Assembly (NCBI RefSeq): GCF_008831285.2
Contig: NC_045147.1
Span: forward strand, 1,758,001 to 1,822,000
Source of the DNA: Nymphaea colorata
Lineage: Eukaryota > Streptophyta > Magnoliopsida > Nymphaeales > Nymphaeaceae
Length of the DNA stretch: 64,000 nt
Direction: 5' to 3'
The notes below the pieces were generated by a model. The model was not told the origin of the DNA. It searched no databases and worked only from the letters and a program-made list of their open reading frames with translations. The position numbers were made by a program, and so were the translations under genes. Position 1 is the first letter of the stretch, and each line of letters begins with the position of its first letter. Shown one piece after another: positions 11,225 through 23,100 of this stretch.

Positions 11225-12860
11225 TGACAAATGTATTTTGGCCTTGATTTAGAAAATAGGATGCATAGAATGTATGTCAACAATCAACCACAAGATAGGA
11301 ACAATGGGAAAAATAACAGAAAGAATGTAGGAAGAAACTGAATTGTAATTAAGGAAGCAATTAATAAAGCTAAACAAAATAATAAAGAGTAAATCCAATG
11401 TCTACCCTTAGGTGGTTTTAGGTTAGGCCTGCAACAAAATCTATAGACAAATGTTCAGCTTTGGAATAAGCAAAGGATGTGTAACCACTATTTACCAATG
11501 ACTTTTAGCCTTTTGACAAACACAAATGTTCTAGGCAAACTTTACAATATGTTGCCTCATTTTCCGGGAAAAGTGCCTTTCATCCAAACAACATACAAGA
11601 CTTATCTTGCTCAAAATGGTTGGAAATCAGCTACCATGCACAGCTCAAAAAATCAGTTGAAGCCTAAGTGAAGAATTCGATATATGCAACTTATTTCCAC
11701 AAAATGAATAGCCATTATAAATAAACATTATGAGTTTGAAGGTGTGGTTTTAAAAGTCCTTGCTTCCATGTCTTCTAGAAATTTGTACCCAATAGGTAAA
11801 GCTATTTACAAGTTTGAAAACCCACAACTTGCTCCGACGTCATCATAAGAAGGCTATTCTTTCGACCACGGGCAGATAGAAATTTTTGAGGGGCCGAATT
11901 AAAGTTTTTTAATTTTGACTAGGGCCAAAATATCATTTTTCAAAATTTTTATATATAACAAGTAAAATTTTCTAAATTTACATGTAATTTTTTTTATTTT
12001 TTTTTTTGAGGTGGGCCATGGCCATGCGGGCCCTACCTTGGCTCCGCCCTGTTTTCGACTAAGTGTGATGACCACCGATTGAGAATGCCAACACTGTTTG
12101 AATGTGAACGTGTACTATTGCAAAAAGCTAACCCACTTAGCGTGCCTGTCACTTAACCGCTTGCTTTTACTATTAAGGTACTTGATGAGTGCTTTAAAGT
12201 TGATATACAAAACAAATTCTTTGTAAATCAAAGAATGTCTCTAATATTGAAGGGCTTTTCTTGATGACTAAGCCAATTCCTATGGGAACTGGGTTTTGGG
12301 CAACTCGGTCCCCAACGGGGAACCTTATGCCACCCGATGCATTGGGTAGCAATGCCTTACCCATTACGGCATGAGCCAAGCAACTGATCTCCCCGTTCAT
12401 ACGCAACATGCTTTCTTGGAGTTTCATCTCCACATCGAGCATGCACATCATGTGATCTTCGTTGTCCATTGTTGCATTTTGTCATTGTGTGTGTTTTTTT
12501 TTAATTCATTAACGAGATGTTTAGTCAATCCCCTATGCATGGCATGGCATTGCAAATGAATGTTACAACTTCTTTTTCCCCCTTTTTTTTCTTTTTTGAA
12601 GAAGTTGATATGCATGCGTCATGTTTAGCTTTGATACCAAAGCTTGAAGGATGCACAATTCCCAAATTCTCACAATAACAACCAAAGAAGATAAAAAAGC
12701 AATGTAGGAAAAACCAAAAATTTTAATTGAGGAAGAAAGTAGCAATGCTAAACAAAGGAAGAAATTGAATATGACCAATGTCTGCCTTGCCCACGTGCTT
12801 AGTTCCTCATTAAATAGGAGGCCTTCTTATTAAAGATCCAGAAGACCCCAAAAGTACCAT
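11225..12860 (-). mobile_element. Probable short LTR-retrotransposon remnant
   Basis: Two stretches match loosely in the same orientation: about 11270-11410 (CAATGGGAAAAATAACAG, GAATGTAGGAAG, then CCAATGTCTACC) and about 12660-12795 (AAAAAAGCAATGTAGGAA, then CCAATGTCTGCC). Just left of the second stretch, the minus strand reads TTTGGTATCAAAGC, which resembles an initiator-Met-tRNA primer site. Next comes a 91-codon minus-strand frame (12194-12469) that could be the start of gag. I read this as an internally deleted element of about 1.6 kb. The LTR ends were not resolved. Confidence 0.4.
11868..12055. repeat. GGCTCCGCC-ended AT-rich repeat, copy A
   Basis: Starts near CGGGCAGATAGAAATTTTTG, is AT-rich within (GGGCCAAAATATCATTTTTC), and ends GGCTCCGCCCTG. 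Similar ends recur near 13012-13200, 34395-34470, 55802-55995 and 62725-62910. The ends are roughly inverted (GCAGAGCCA...TGGCTCCGCC), which suggests a small non-autonomous DNA element. Confidence 0.5.
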
Positions 12861-13011
12861 ATGAAAATAGTTAATAAAATAAATATGATATGAGAAATCT
12901 CAATGACTCTAGAATCCAAATCACTGTAGGATAAGTGTATGCTTCCCCCTTCTTACCTTTCGCCTCCAAAACCTAACTAGAGGGATTGGATTCACAAAAT
13001 TTCTTCTCACA

Positions 13012-13200
13012 AGGGTGGAGTTAAAATTTTTTTGTTGAAAGAGTCCAACTGTAGTTTCAAAATTTTAAACGAGACCAAAATAAAAAATTTTTAAAATTTT
13101 GTTTTATGTTAAACTATTTTTTTAAAATTTACTTATAATTTTTTAAAGTTTTTAAAACCCTAAGGGAGACCAAAGCCCCTCCTCTTATCAAAATTTGAAT
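13012..13200. repeat. GGCTCCGCC-ended AT-rich repeat, copy B (diverged)
   Basis: Starts AAGGGTGGAGTTAAAATTTT, has an AT-rich middle with ACGAGACCAAAATAAAAAAT, and ends AAGCCCCTCCTC. It is a diverged relative of copy A and lies about 300 bp upstream of the FBL15-like transcription unit. Confidence 0.4.
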
Positions 13201-13520
13201 GTATGAATTTTGTCATCAGACTAGGTAAATTTAATAGCAATATGGGATCTCATTTTTCTTCTTCCCGTGTCAGGTAATCTAGCTAAAAAATCAAGTAGGT
13301 TGAAGTTTTTATGAAACAAAAAAATGAAAAAAGAATGGCACCAAATGAAAAACTTTTGGTAAAAAAACTGTTCAGCGTAAATTTGCGCTCCATGCCCTAC
13401 TTCGTGATAGGGACTGATAGGGAGGGGGAGCGAAATGTGAGGAAATAGTGTAATTTCTAGGGTTTAGATAGGAAAAATTCAGAAAACGTGTCAGTTGTAG
13501 GTTCGTAGCCACGCCTGCAG

Positions 13521-13528
13521 TATAAATT
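13521..13528 (+). promoter_or_regulatory. Candidate TATA box of the FBL15-like gene
   Basis: TATAAATT. It is followed 20-40 bp later by a GA-rich tract (13549-13564) typical of plant leaders, and about 675 bp later by the chosen start codon. Transcription would begin near 13550. This rests on position and motif only. Confidence 0.4.
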
Positions 13529-13549
13529 CGGTTCCCACCCAACCTGGAG

Positions 13550-14196
13550 TGAGAGAGAGAGAGAAGGGTCGTCGATTCGTCGGGGTCTAAGTGCCTCGAA
13601 AGATTTTTTTCAGAGTCAGGGGTTCGAATTGCCAGGCGAGAAACCCTATCGAGTTCGCGGAAGATCCGATCTTTTCGCGTTTTTGCTGCATCAAGCAAAC
13701 GCGTCCCCTTTAGGGTTTGGCTCTTTGCTTCTGTGGTCTGTCTATTCATTTTCCTTTTTCTTTTTCGACTTAAAAGAAAAATCTCCTGCTTGTCGTTGTT
13801 TGATCCGTGGTGGTTTTTTCAATGAATCCCCCGGTATGATGATCTCGCCGGTACCGACGCGTTGATTTGTGGAGGAAGTTCTCGTTTTGTTAGAATCGGC
13901 TTTTTCTTTGGGTGGATTCTGTTTCCTGCTGCTTCTTCGTCTCCATTGAGGGTTTTGAGTGGTTCTGAAATTTAGGGTTCTGAGTCATCCTTGCTTTTCC
14001 TGGAAGAGAGGTCTCTTTCTTGTGTTTCTCCCTCTGATGGACGTTGATCTCAGGAAGGATGGTCTCTTACTTGGGGTTTGATGGTTGAGAGACTGCAGGC
14101 TTCTTGTCTGTTTGTGTTTGTGAAGGTCGCGCTTGTACGTGGTGGGCGTTTTGAGGTGCTTGTGAGATAAGGTCCGGGGGACTTTCAGGAAAGTGT
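13550..14196 (+). promoter_or_regulatory. Probable FBL15-like 5' leader with several upstream ORFs
   Basis: If the leader is unspliced, it is about 650 nt long. It holds at least five short upstream ORFs beginning with ATG: 13822-13839, 13836-13865, 14037-14081, 14059-14088 and 14081-14170 (29 codons plus stop). All end before the main start at 14197. Such uORFs often lower translation of the main frame. A hidden leader intron would change this picture. Confidence 0.4.
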
Positions 14197-17100
14197 ATGA
14201 GTCATTCATTATTGGTTGCCTGGGTGAATTGGAATTGGAGACCTTCGAGAACTCAGATTAGCGATTCGATGCTTCAAAGCATAATGGATGAATGTTCATC
14301 ACAGGAGGAGTTGCGACAAAACGACAAGTGGGCTTTTAATCCAGGCAATGACGGAGGAGGTGTACCGAGTGCAGGTGGAAGTGAAGTTCATGATAGCATG
14401 GTTAGAGATGCTGCCAATGTGGCACACGCAAGCAGCAGCAGTGTTGTTGAAGTTCAGGAAGATGGTCAAAGATTAACAGCTTCTTCTGAAGCGGAACTTG
14501 TTTTGGAGAGGGGCAGTAGTGGATCTGGTGGACCTTCTGAACGCTGTTTGGGTATTAGGTCTTCTCAGAGTGTTGAGCGCTTTAGTGCTATGATTGAAAG
14601 GGATTGGTGTCGTGAAGAGATGCATCTGTTGGGGCAGGTGGAAGAATGCTTTCTCAGAGCTCCAGAAACTCTTGAGACGGAAAATTTTATTTTTGATCAA
14701 GACGTCCAGTCTTATATGTTCCAGAAAGGTTCCTGGGATGGTGAGGTCAGCAAAAGTTTTGAAGAAATCCAACACAAGAGGGCAAGAATACTTGTGAATC
14801 CACAGTAAGTTCCCTCCTCTCGCTGCTCCTCACTATGCAGTGTTGGCTGTTTGAAGAGAACCGGAATGGTGGACATTCCCTTCTTTTCTTCTTTTGCTTC
14901 TGTGTAAAAACTGCACATTCATAGCATCTACGGAAGTAGCAGCTAAAAGCCTAAAATAGAGCATCGTCAAAGAACAACCGGAAATATCTCTTGCTTCTAG
15001 TGATCCGTTTGCATAACCAACTAATCATCAGAGAGGTGACATATTGACTAAGGAACCAAAGGGGCAGCAGCAAAAATAAGAACCATCATAATTACTGTTA
15101 TCTAGTGTTGATGCACTAACGTGCTTAGAGCATTTAATCGCTTGATTCTAAGACTTCACATTTTCCCTGGTTTAGTTAATGATTTCTGGGGAATACGATG
15201 GAATTTTTGTTATTTAGGTTTGAATTTTTGATGAACATTCAAATAGAAGCAATATATAGGTTAAGATACATATATGAAACACGATATGAAGGGAACACCA
15301 CTATTATGTGCATATCTCATACTTTCGAATAGGTTGAAAAAACCTATATAATATGGGCACGATACACAAATGCATGCGTATCTTACACTTATCAGCCATA
15401 TCCTACAATATGGGCTTTGTATGTTACAAATTCGGCCGATAGAGGTCGTATCATAATTTGAGGGTTTTTTTTTTTTTTGAAGTTCCTTTCTCCTTCATTT
15501 TCATCGCTTCTAAGAGCTGTGGGAGGGTGAGTTTCCACCATTTTAAAAAGAAATTGCCAAGAAATCATTGTCTGAAGGGAGAAATCAGTAGGTTGAAAGG
15601 CTGAAGATGAAGATGAAGAAGATATTGATTATTGTATCCATTGATAACAATCATGATGTTATTTAGTCATAAACATTATTTCAATTATCATTTGGAAATG
15701 AACAACTACAGATTATACGTTCTGATATGATGTAAAATACTTTAAAGTTTAGACATTATTTTATTAATGTGTTCTTACTTATGAACAGTAAATCATGAAT
15801 ATTCATTATGTGTGTAATGGGTTTTTTATATATAGAACATATGTTTCTTGCTTTTTGAAGATTTTTTTTCTGAACTTTTTCTCTATTTTCCTTATTTTTT
15901 ATGAATTAAAAAATAAATTTACAATATGGTTGCGATATGAGTACGATACCTTACGATAAGTGTATAGGTCGGGTCGACTGATATGCGCTACGATACGTGT
16001 ATACGTTCTATGGTCCTTATTCTTTCAAAGAATGTTAATTCTTCTACTCACAAAATTAAAAGAACTCTAGGCTGTAGTCTTTCTGTAAAGCAATGTTATA
16101 AAAGGCGTAGCGTATCGTGTATCGGTCGGGCCGACCTATACGTCGTATTGTAACGTATCGCAAATGTAGCGTAGCATATCGTAAAATTAATTTTTTAATT
16201 TTAAAAAATATTTAAAAATCAGAAAAAATAGATAAAAATCATTAAAAATCAGAAAAAATGAACAAAAAAATAGAAATCAAGAAAAAAGTATTCAAATATA
16301 AAAAAGATCATCAGACATAAGAAACATTCATGTATATATCAACAACACATTTAAAAATAAGAAATTAGATATACAAAATAACATAATAAGCATCCATCAC
16401 AATTTTAAACTTGAAAATTTTATAGAATCTTAGGACTTAGAGCCTTAAGACTTGGAGTTTTAGGACTTAGATTACATCACAGTTTAAAACATATAGTTAT
16501 CATCTTTCATGATTCAACGATAATATCTCTCAAATCAATGAATCATCGGTTATTTTTTATGAAAATGAGCAAAATCTCTCCTTCCTATGTCTCTTGGAGT
16601 CTTTAAATATAAGAAGAGAGAGAGGGAGGAGTGTTTAAACTTTCAAAAATAAAAGAAAAATGTGTTTATCGTACGATACGGGGGTGTATCTTACGTATCG
16701 TGCGATACGGCCCCCATATCGCACGATACAGACGATACGCATACGATACGGACGCGTATCGCTTATCAAACACGTATCGTATAGGTTTCTTCGACTTATA
16801 CGATACGTATCGTACGATACGGATAACATTACTGTAAAGAGTAAATGTATGTCAGATCAAATCAGGAGTCAACTCATGACAGAGAGCATTAAGTGATTGA
16901 TGTATCAGTTTCCCTTTTCCTGTTTACTTTGTTTAAAAGTTATTGTATTATTCAATAAACAATCATTTTGGATGCAAATGTCTATGACACTATGTTTGTG
17001 TGTGCACATATATTTGCTATGTATAAAGTAGCTGCACTTTAGAGCATGGGTTTAGTATGACATATGCTCCACAGGTTGATCATAAGGCTCCATATGGATT

Positions 17101-20100
17101 TATGGGTCAGCAGATCCGAAGTTCAACCATACACAGGTCAAATTTCTTCTCTTGATTGACCACTACATCTAGGTGATGAATCGGTAATGGCTCTCGTGAT
17201 AACGAAGTTGTCTCTGCTCCCTCCAAATAAGATTAGTGGGGTTGGGGGGAGATTAATAGGAAAAGCAACAGGGGAGTGTAAGTGTCCGATAGACAAAGAA
17301 GTGACTTGGGCTTTGCGTCCAATGTTTTAAAAGGTGTAGCATAATGTGTATTGGTCGGGTCGACCTATACGCCGTACCGTAACGTATGTATCGCAAACAT
17401 AGCGTACTGCATCATAAAGTTAATTTTTTAATTTAAAAATATTAAAAAAATCATAAAAATAAAGAAAAATATAAAAAATCCGAAAAATAAACAAAAAATC
17501 ATGAAAAATGTATTCAATATAAAAAAATATCATCATACATAAGGGAACGTTCATGTATATCAACAACACATTCAAAAATAAGAACTCAGAGATTCAAAAT
17601 AACATAATAAACATCCATCACAATTTTAAACTTGAAAATGCTTTAGAATCTTAGGACTTACATCACAATTTATTAGTTCAAACTTCAAAACATGTAGTTA
17701 TAATCTTTCATGATTCAACGATAATCCTTGTCATCTGCATCATCATCTTCATTTTCTTCATTAATTGCTTCTATCCCTTTTGTTGAAATGCCACCAACAT
17801 TCTATTGCTCTCCACCGTCTCCTTCTTTAAAAAGCTCTGCCGCTCCTTCAATGTTCAGAAAATCAAGATCGTCCTCAATCCTCATCAATGATCGTAGATG
17901 GTCGTTCTTCAACCCAAGAGTCTAATACATCAAAATTGTCAAGGTTGATGGGTTCAAATTGTGTGTGATGATTTCACGCAGATGTTGCTTCTATTTGCCT
18001 AAAGTGCAACAAGAGAAAAAATTAACAAATTGTTAAAACTTAAAATATATATTAGAATTTACACTTTTGCATAACAAATGCATTTAACTTACCTTTGTCT
18101 CAACTTCATATTGTAACAAACGAAAACAAGGTCATTCAACCTTTTATGTTCCAACCTATTTCTCTTCTAACTATATGCGTTGAAATACACTCCAATTTCT
18201 TTCACATGCAGTTGTGCTGCATGTTTGGCTGAGGTTTCTAATTGTAAGCTTTTTTAATTCTAGGCAATCAAGCCCAAACCTACTCCACCACAAATCTAAT
18301 AACAGATGGAAAGTAAATATGAAATAGTAAATATATGAGAAGTTAGAAGCAACAAATAAAATAACAATAAAAAAGTAGGTAAGATAAAGTCCGTTTTTCT
18401 AATACCTAGACACAAGGATGTCCTGCATCGAATTGCTGTGTCTCTTTTATATTTGTTGATCGACATGTGGACGACTTCTTGTTATCTATAATCACTTGTC
18501 AATATCTCAATACAATCCAACATGCCATGCTTTGCCTTTCTGTCCTTCTTAAAAGTGGGAAGATATCTAATAGCAAGATTTAGGTAGTAGGCTGTTGCAT
18601 GAAGTAGGCGATGAAATTGTCCAAAGGCTTAATCTCATACAAAATTCAAAGTTTTATTGAATAAAATAAAGGGAGAGAGAGAAGAGGGAGAGATAGGAGA
18701 AGGAAAAAAATGAAAAAAAACAAGAGAAAAGAAGCACGGTGTGGTCAGCAGCACGCGATTCGGGTGTGGGTGCGCACCATAGTAACAAATAATGTCTTGG
18801 AGTTCTAAACGGCGAGGTTTTTCTCGAGTATAATACGGTGAGCTTGAAAAATAAGGAAAAAATACGGCAAATTTTTTAAAATTTTAAAAAACTAAAAATG
18901 AGGAAAAAATAAAATAAGTGAGAAACTAATAACATAAACGTCAAAAGATAAGTACATTGGAAACAAATAAAAAATAGAAAATGAAAAAAACTAAAAAAAA
19001 CGTGAAAAAACACGTTTTTTTCGTTTTAACATTTTTGTTCCAAAAAACGAGTTTTTTTAAGTTTAAATAGCTAGTTAATTCATCGCCTTTTTTCAAAAAA
19101 AAAAACACATTTTTTGTGACTTAATTGAAAACATAATGCAAAAAGGGGCCGTTGGGCCCCTTTTTTTATTTCCTGTATCGTACGATGGGGGGGGGGGGGG
19201 GCGGGGGCGGGGGGGGGGGGCGGGGGCGGGGGGTGTATTGCCCGTATTATACGGTGCCTGTATCGTATGATACGTTGCCCGTATTATACGGTGCCTGTAT
19301 CGTATGATACGTTGCCCGTATCATAGGATATAGGTGATATGCTTACGATACATGAGTGTATCGTGTATTGTAAACATACCGTATAGGTTTAGAAAACCTA
19401 TACGGTTTATGCGTATCGTATGATAGAGTTTCATCTCCCACTTGACTTATTTCTTGCTCAATTATCTCAAGTTTTCTAGTGATATCCATGGCTACTTACT
19501 TTCTCTCCAATTTCTAAGTTTCCTTTCCCAAATAGAGACCCTCTACTTCTATTTAGAGGCGCTGGAGGTCTTGAACTCTTTCTTTGCTTTAGGGGTAACC
19601 GTTTCTTAGGTGTAAGAACTAAGAGTAAGAACTAAGATCGGTTCCATAACATGGATCACAGTGGCTTTTCATGACCCCAACGTCCTTGATAGGAAAACAA
19701 GCATGGGAGCAAGATTGCCTGACCAATCAAGGAAGAAAGAAGCATGAAAGCGACAACGACCAATCGACAAACAAGCGAGGTTGTGACACCTACTGAATAA
19801 TTAAGAAAGAGAAAGCGAGGGAGGGTACAAAACGAACAATTAAAAGAAAGAAAGCAATCAAGAAAACCCCATGAAATATGATTTTTTGGTAGGGGGTTGG
19901 GTGGGGGGGGAGAGATTAGCTTTTAATAGGCAAGCAAGTAAGGGTGATAGCTTGAATGGTCAATAAAAGGAAAGCAAGTGAGGGAACATAGCCCGAATGA
20001 TTAAAGGACAGAATGTAAGTGAATGAAGATCTAAGACCTCTCAAGTCCCTCTAAACTTCATTTAGCTGGCGGGGGTTGGGGTGGGGTGGTGGGGGTGGGG

Positions 20101-23100
20101 CGCTTTCTCTAAGGCTTGTGGCCTATGATATCAATGGTGAGGCATGCGACTGTTATAATGCATTTTATAGGCTGTTGAGAGTGCTCCTTTGATCATTGAA
20201 AGATCAAAAGACAGATTTCAATTTCACTCTCTTTCATTGCATGTATCAGCATGTGTGAGTTTATATCCTTCGAGTATGGAAAATGCAAATTCCTTTAGTA
20301 TAATCCCACTAAAGTTCAAATGGTTGACACTTGACATTAATGACGTATCAAACTGAAACAATTCATGGTCCAAGTTCATTTTTTGTATGAGTCTACAGTC
20401 TATAATCTCAGTTATATACAGAATTTGAATGAAAACCTGATTAAAAATTTTGCTGAATAAGCTGGTTGATAATATGTTGTATAGATTTAAATCCTTAAGG
20501 ATGACAAATTATAACTTAATACCTAACTTCCATAGAGCCAAATTCAGTATGGTAGAGTCCAACATATGCTCCTGCTTTGGTAATGCAGTTGGACAAAACC
20601 AAGCTTGTTGGGATTATATGACATGGTGAATGGGTTATCCACAGGATGGGTTTGGCCTCAATACCACTCATTGAGCTTGATGAAATCTTGGTTTTGTTAT
20701 ATAGGAGGTTCAGTTAATGTTTCAGATGAATGCATGGGCCCAATTTACTATATGGAGCAGGATTTGCTTTATGAATTTAATACAAGACTTTTTTTTTGTA
20801 ATGTTCTTGCAATTTTGTAGTGAAAATACATAAATAATCTATTTCTATTGGACTTGGTATAATCCAAAAGCAAAGCTCCAGATACGAGTTAGCACTGCAT
20901 ACCAATATGCCATGTCTAACTCCTTTGAGTCCAATGCAAACAAACATGACATGTTAGCATCCCCTATTCCCAAGGTGAGGGAGAGAAAGGGAGGATGTAT
21001 TGCTAAAGGGTGTAGGTGGCCTCTATTTGGATACTGTACTTGGTCATTTTGTTCGATAATGTGGCATATTTGGAAATTATAGCTTCCAGATGGTGGCACT
21101 TCTAATGTCAATAACTAAATAGTTTTTGTTATTATGCCTTTTCATGTGGTGTCTGCTGATACAAGTTCTGCATCTTTGGTAGTAATGTAAGCCATGACCA
21201 TGAGTTAGGTTCTTATTTCACCATTATGTTTATCTTCTCGGTGATTCCATTTTGATTCCCTCTATCTTTTAATTATTAAATTGAGTGTTGGAGTGCTGGA
21301 AAAGGATCGCAGGAATCAATGCATGCGTTATCTTATTTTGATGATGCCTGATTTAGTGACATTTGTTTTTGACTTTCGGCATTCTTGTTGGCCCTCCTTT
21401 ATGCCCATGGTGCAACCTTAGCCTGATGCCTTCAGCTTCATGATTATTATATAATAAATCGCATATTTTTTGTGGTATTGTCTTTCATGAGTTTTTCATC
21501 AGAAGAATACTGACATCAGTCTTTGCCATCTTGATCTAGTGGATGTGATTATGCTGCCGTTACTTCTACAGCCTCTGGCACATCTGCAACAAGCTCCAGT
21601 GCTGGTCAATGTCTTTCACAAGCCATGTCTATTTCATCTGAAACTGGAAATGAGATGCCTATCCACCTCACCTCCACCATTGGTTACAGTAAAGCTACTA
21701 GGGAATCTGGTGGTGATCGTGGAAATGATGGAGAAGATGAGAACACTAGTTCTAAATTGGAAGATCATGAAGTCAGGATGGATCTTACCGATGATCTGTT
21801 GCACATGGTATGCTCATTCTATCTGTTTGTGAGACTTCCATAGCCTATATCATTGTCACATAAGTCATGATATTTTTGAAAATATCGTGATATTCATGAG
21901 AAAAACAGTAAAAACGAAAAATTTCCTAGAATAAACATGGTTAAAAAATGTGAAAATATAGTTACCATGTTTCATCCTGTTTTTATGCCACCTTTTCCAT
22001 TTTGTCATTTTTCTTGTTTTTTTACATCAATATCATCATGAATTAAAATTTAAACTTAAGTGAAGTTATTAGTCATAATTAAGAATTGAAAACATTATTT
22101 TTGTGATTTTATGTAGTTTCTTTAATTTCTTTTCCATTTCTTTCTCATTTATTTTATATTTTGTTTTTTACCTAATCTTTAGTTTTTTTTTTTATTTTCC
22201 AGAGGTTTTCTCAAGATTATCCTGAGAAAAACTGCACTAAAAAAATACCGGAGAAAACCTCACCATTAAAAACCTGAAAGCGATATTTATGAATTATGAC
22301 AATGCCTTATACAGCTGTCTGTAATATTTCTCCACTTTTATGAATATATGTTTCCATATGTGACAGGTTTTCTCATTCCTAGACCACATACATCTCTGCC
22401 ATGCAGCTAGAGTATGTAGACAGTGGCGAGCGGCTAGTGCCCATGAAGATTTCTGGAGGCGTTGGAATTTCCAGAATAAGAAGATTACACCATTACAGTG
22501 TAGGTACTTTATTTCTTGGCTTTCTATTTACCAAAAATATAAGAATATGTGCCCGTCCAGGACATCCTGATATCTTTTTCATCTTCTTTTGTCCCTTATA
22601 TTGAAGCCTAATTTGTTCATGATCTGCACCTACAGTTGCAGATATGTGCAGCCGATACCCCAATACATCGGAGGTGAATATAGTTGGTACTCCTGCTGTT
22701 GAGATGCTTGCGCAGAAAGCACTGACCTCTCTTAGGTATACTTCCTTTATATATTGTTATTAGGACCTGTAGAATTTGTTTTTCATCTTTTTCATCTCTA
22801 CATCATTTGGATATATATGGAGTTGCTTAACTATTTGCTGCTTCTGCAGAAATTTAGAAGTCCTGATTTTGGGAAAAGGACAGTTCAGTGATGGGTTTTT
22901 CCATGCTCTGGTTGATTGTCCTGTCTTGAGCAAATTGGATATCACAGAATCAAATCTGGCTGCTGGTAGTCCAGAAATAGTTGTTTGCCATGACAGATTG
23001 CGTCACCTTAGCATGACAAAATGTCGTGTAATTCGGATTTCTGTAAGGTGAGCTAGATTAATTTTCTAAGCCTTTTTTAAGCATCTTAGACTCTTAAAAG

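Larger units (their letters stand above)
17320..19430 (+). mobile_element. Longer hAT element (CGTATCG family), copy 2, with transposase remnant
   Basis: In FBL15 intron 1. It starts CAATGTTTTAAAAGGTGTAG and matches copy 1 closely up to about 17725. A hAT transposase remnant on the minus strand then fills 17800-18620, followed by low-complexity DNA and G-rich tracts. The right end (about 19160-19430) again holds GTATCGTATGATAC repeats and TATAGGTTTAGAAAACCTATA, but the last bases are decayed, so neither the exact end nor a target duplication was found. This copy is the most likely source type for copies 1 and 3, although it is inactive itself. Confidence 0.75.

Noticed and set aside
13629-13865. 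78-codon frame in the FBL15-like leader
   Set aside because: It opens with TTG, not ATG, and has no conserved features. The true ATG-started uORFs are reported instead.
16631-16896. Three overlapping frames of 64-78 codons on both strands
   Set aside because: They come from palindromic CGTATCG/CGATACG repeats in the hAT arm and have no protein-like pattern.
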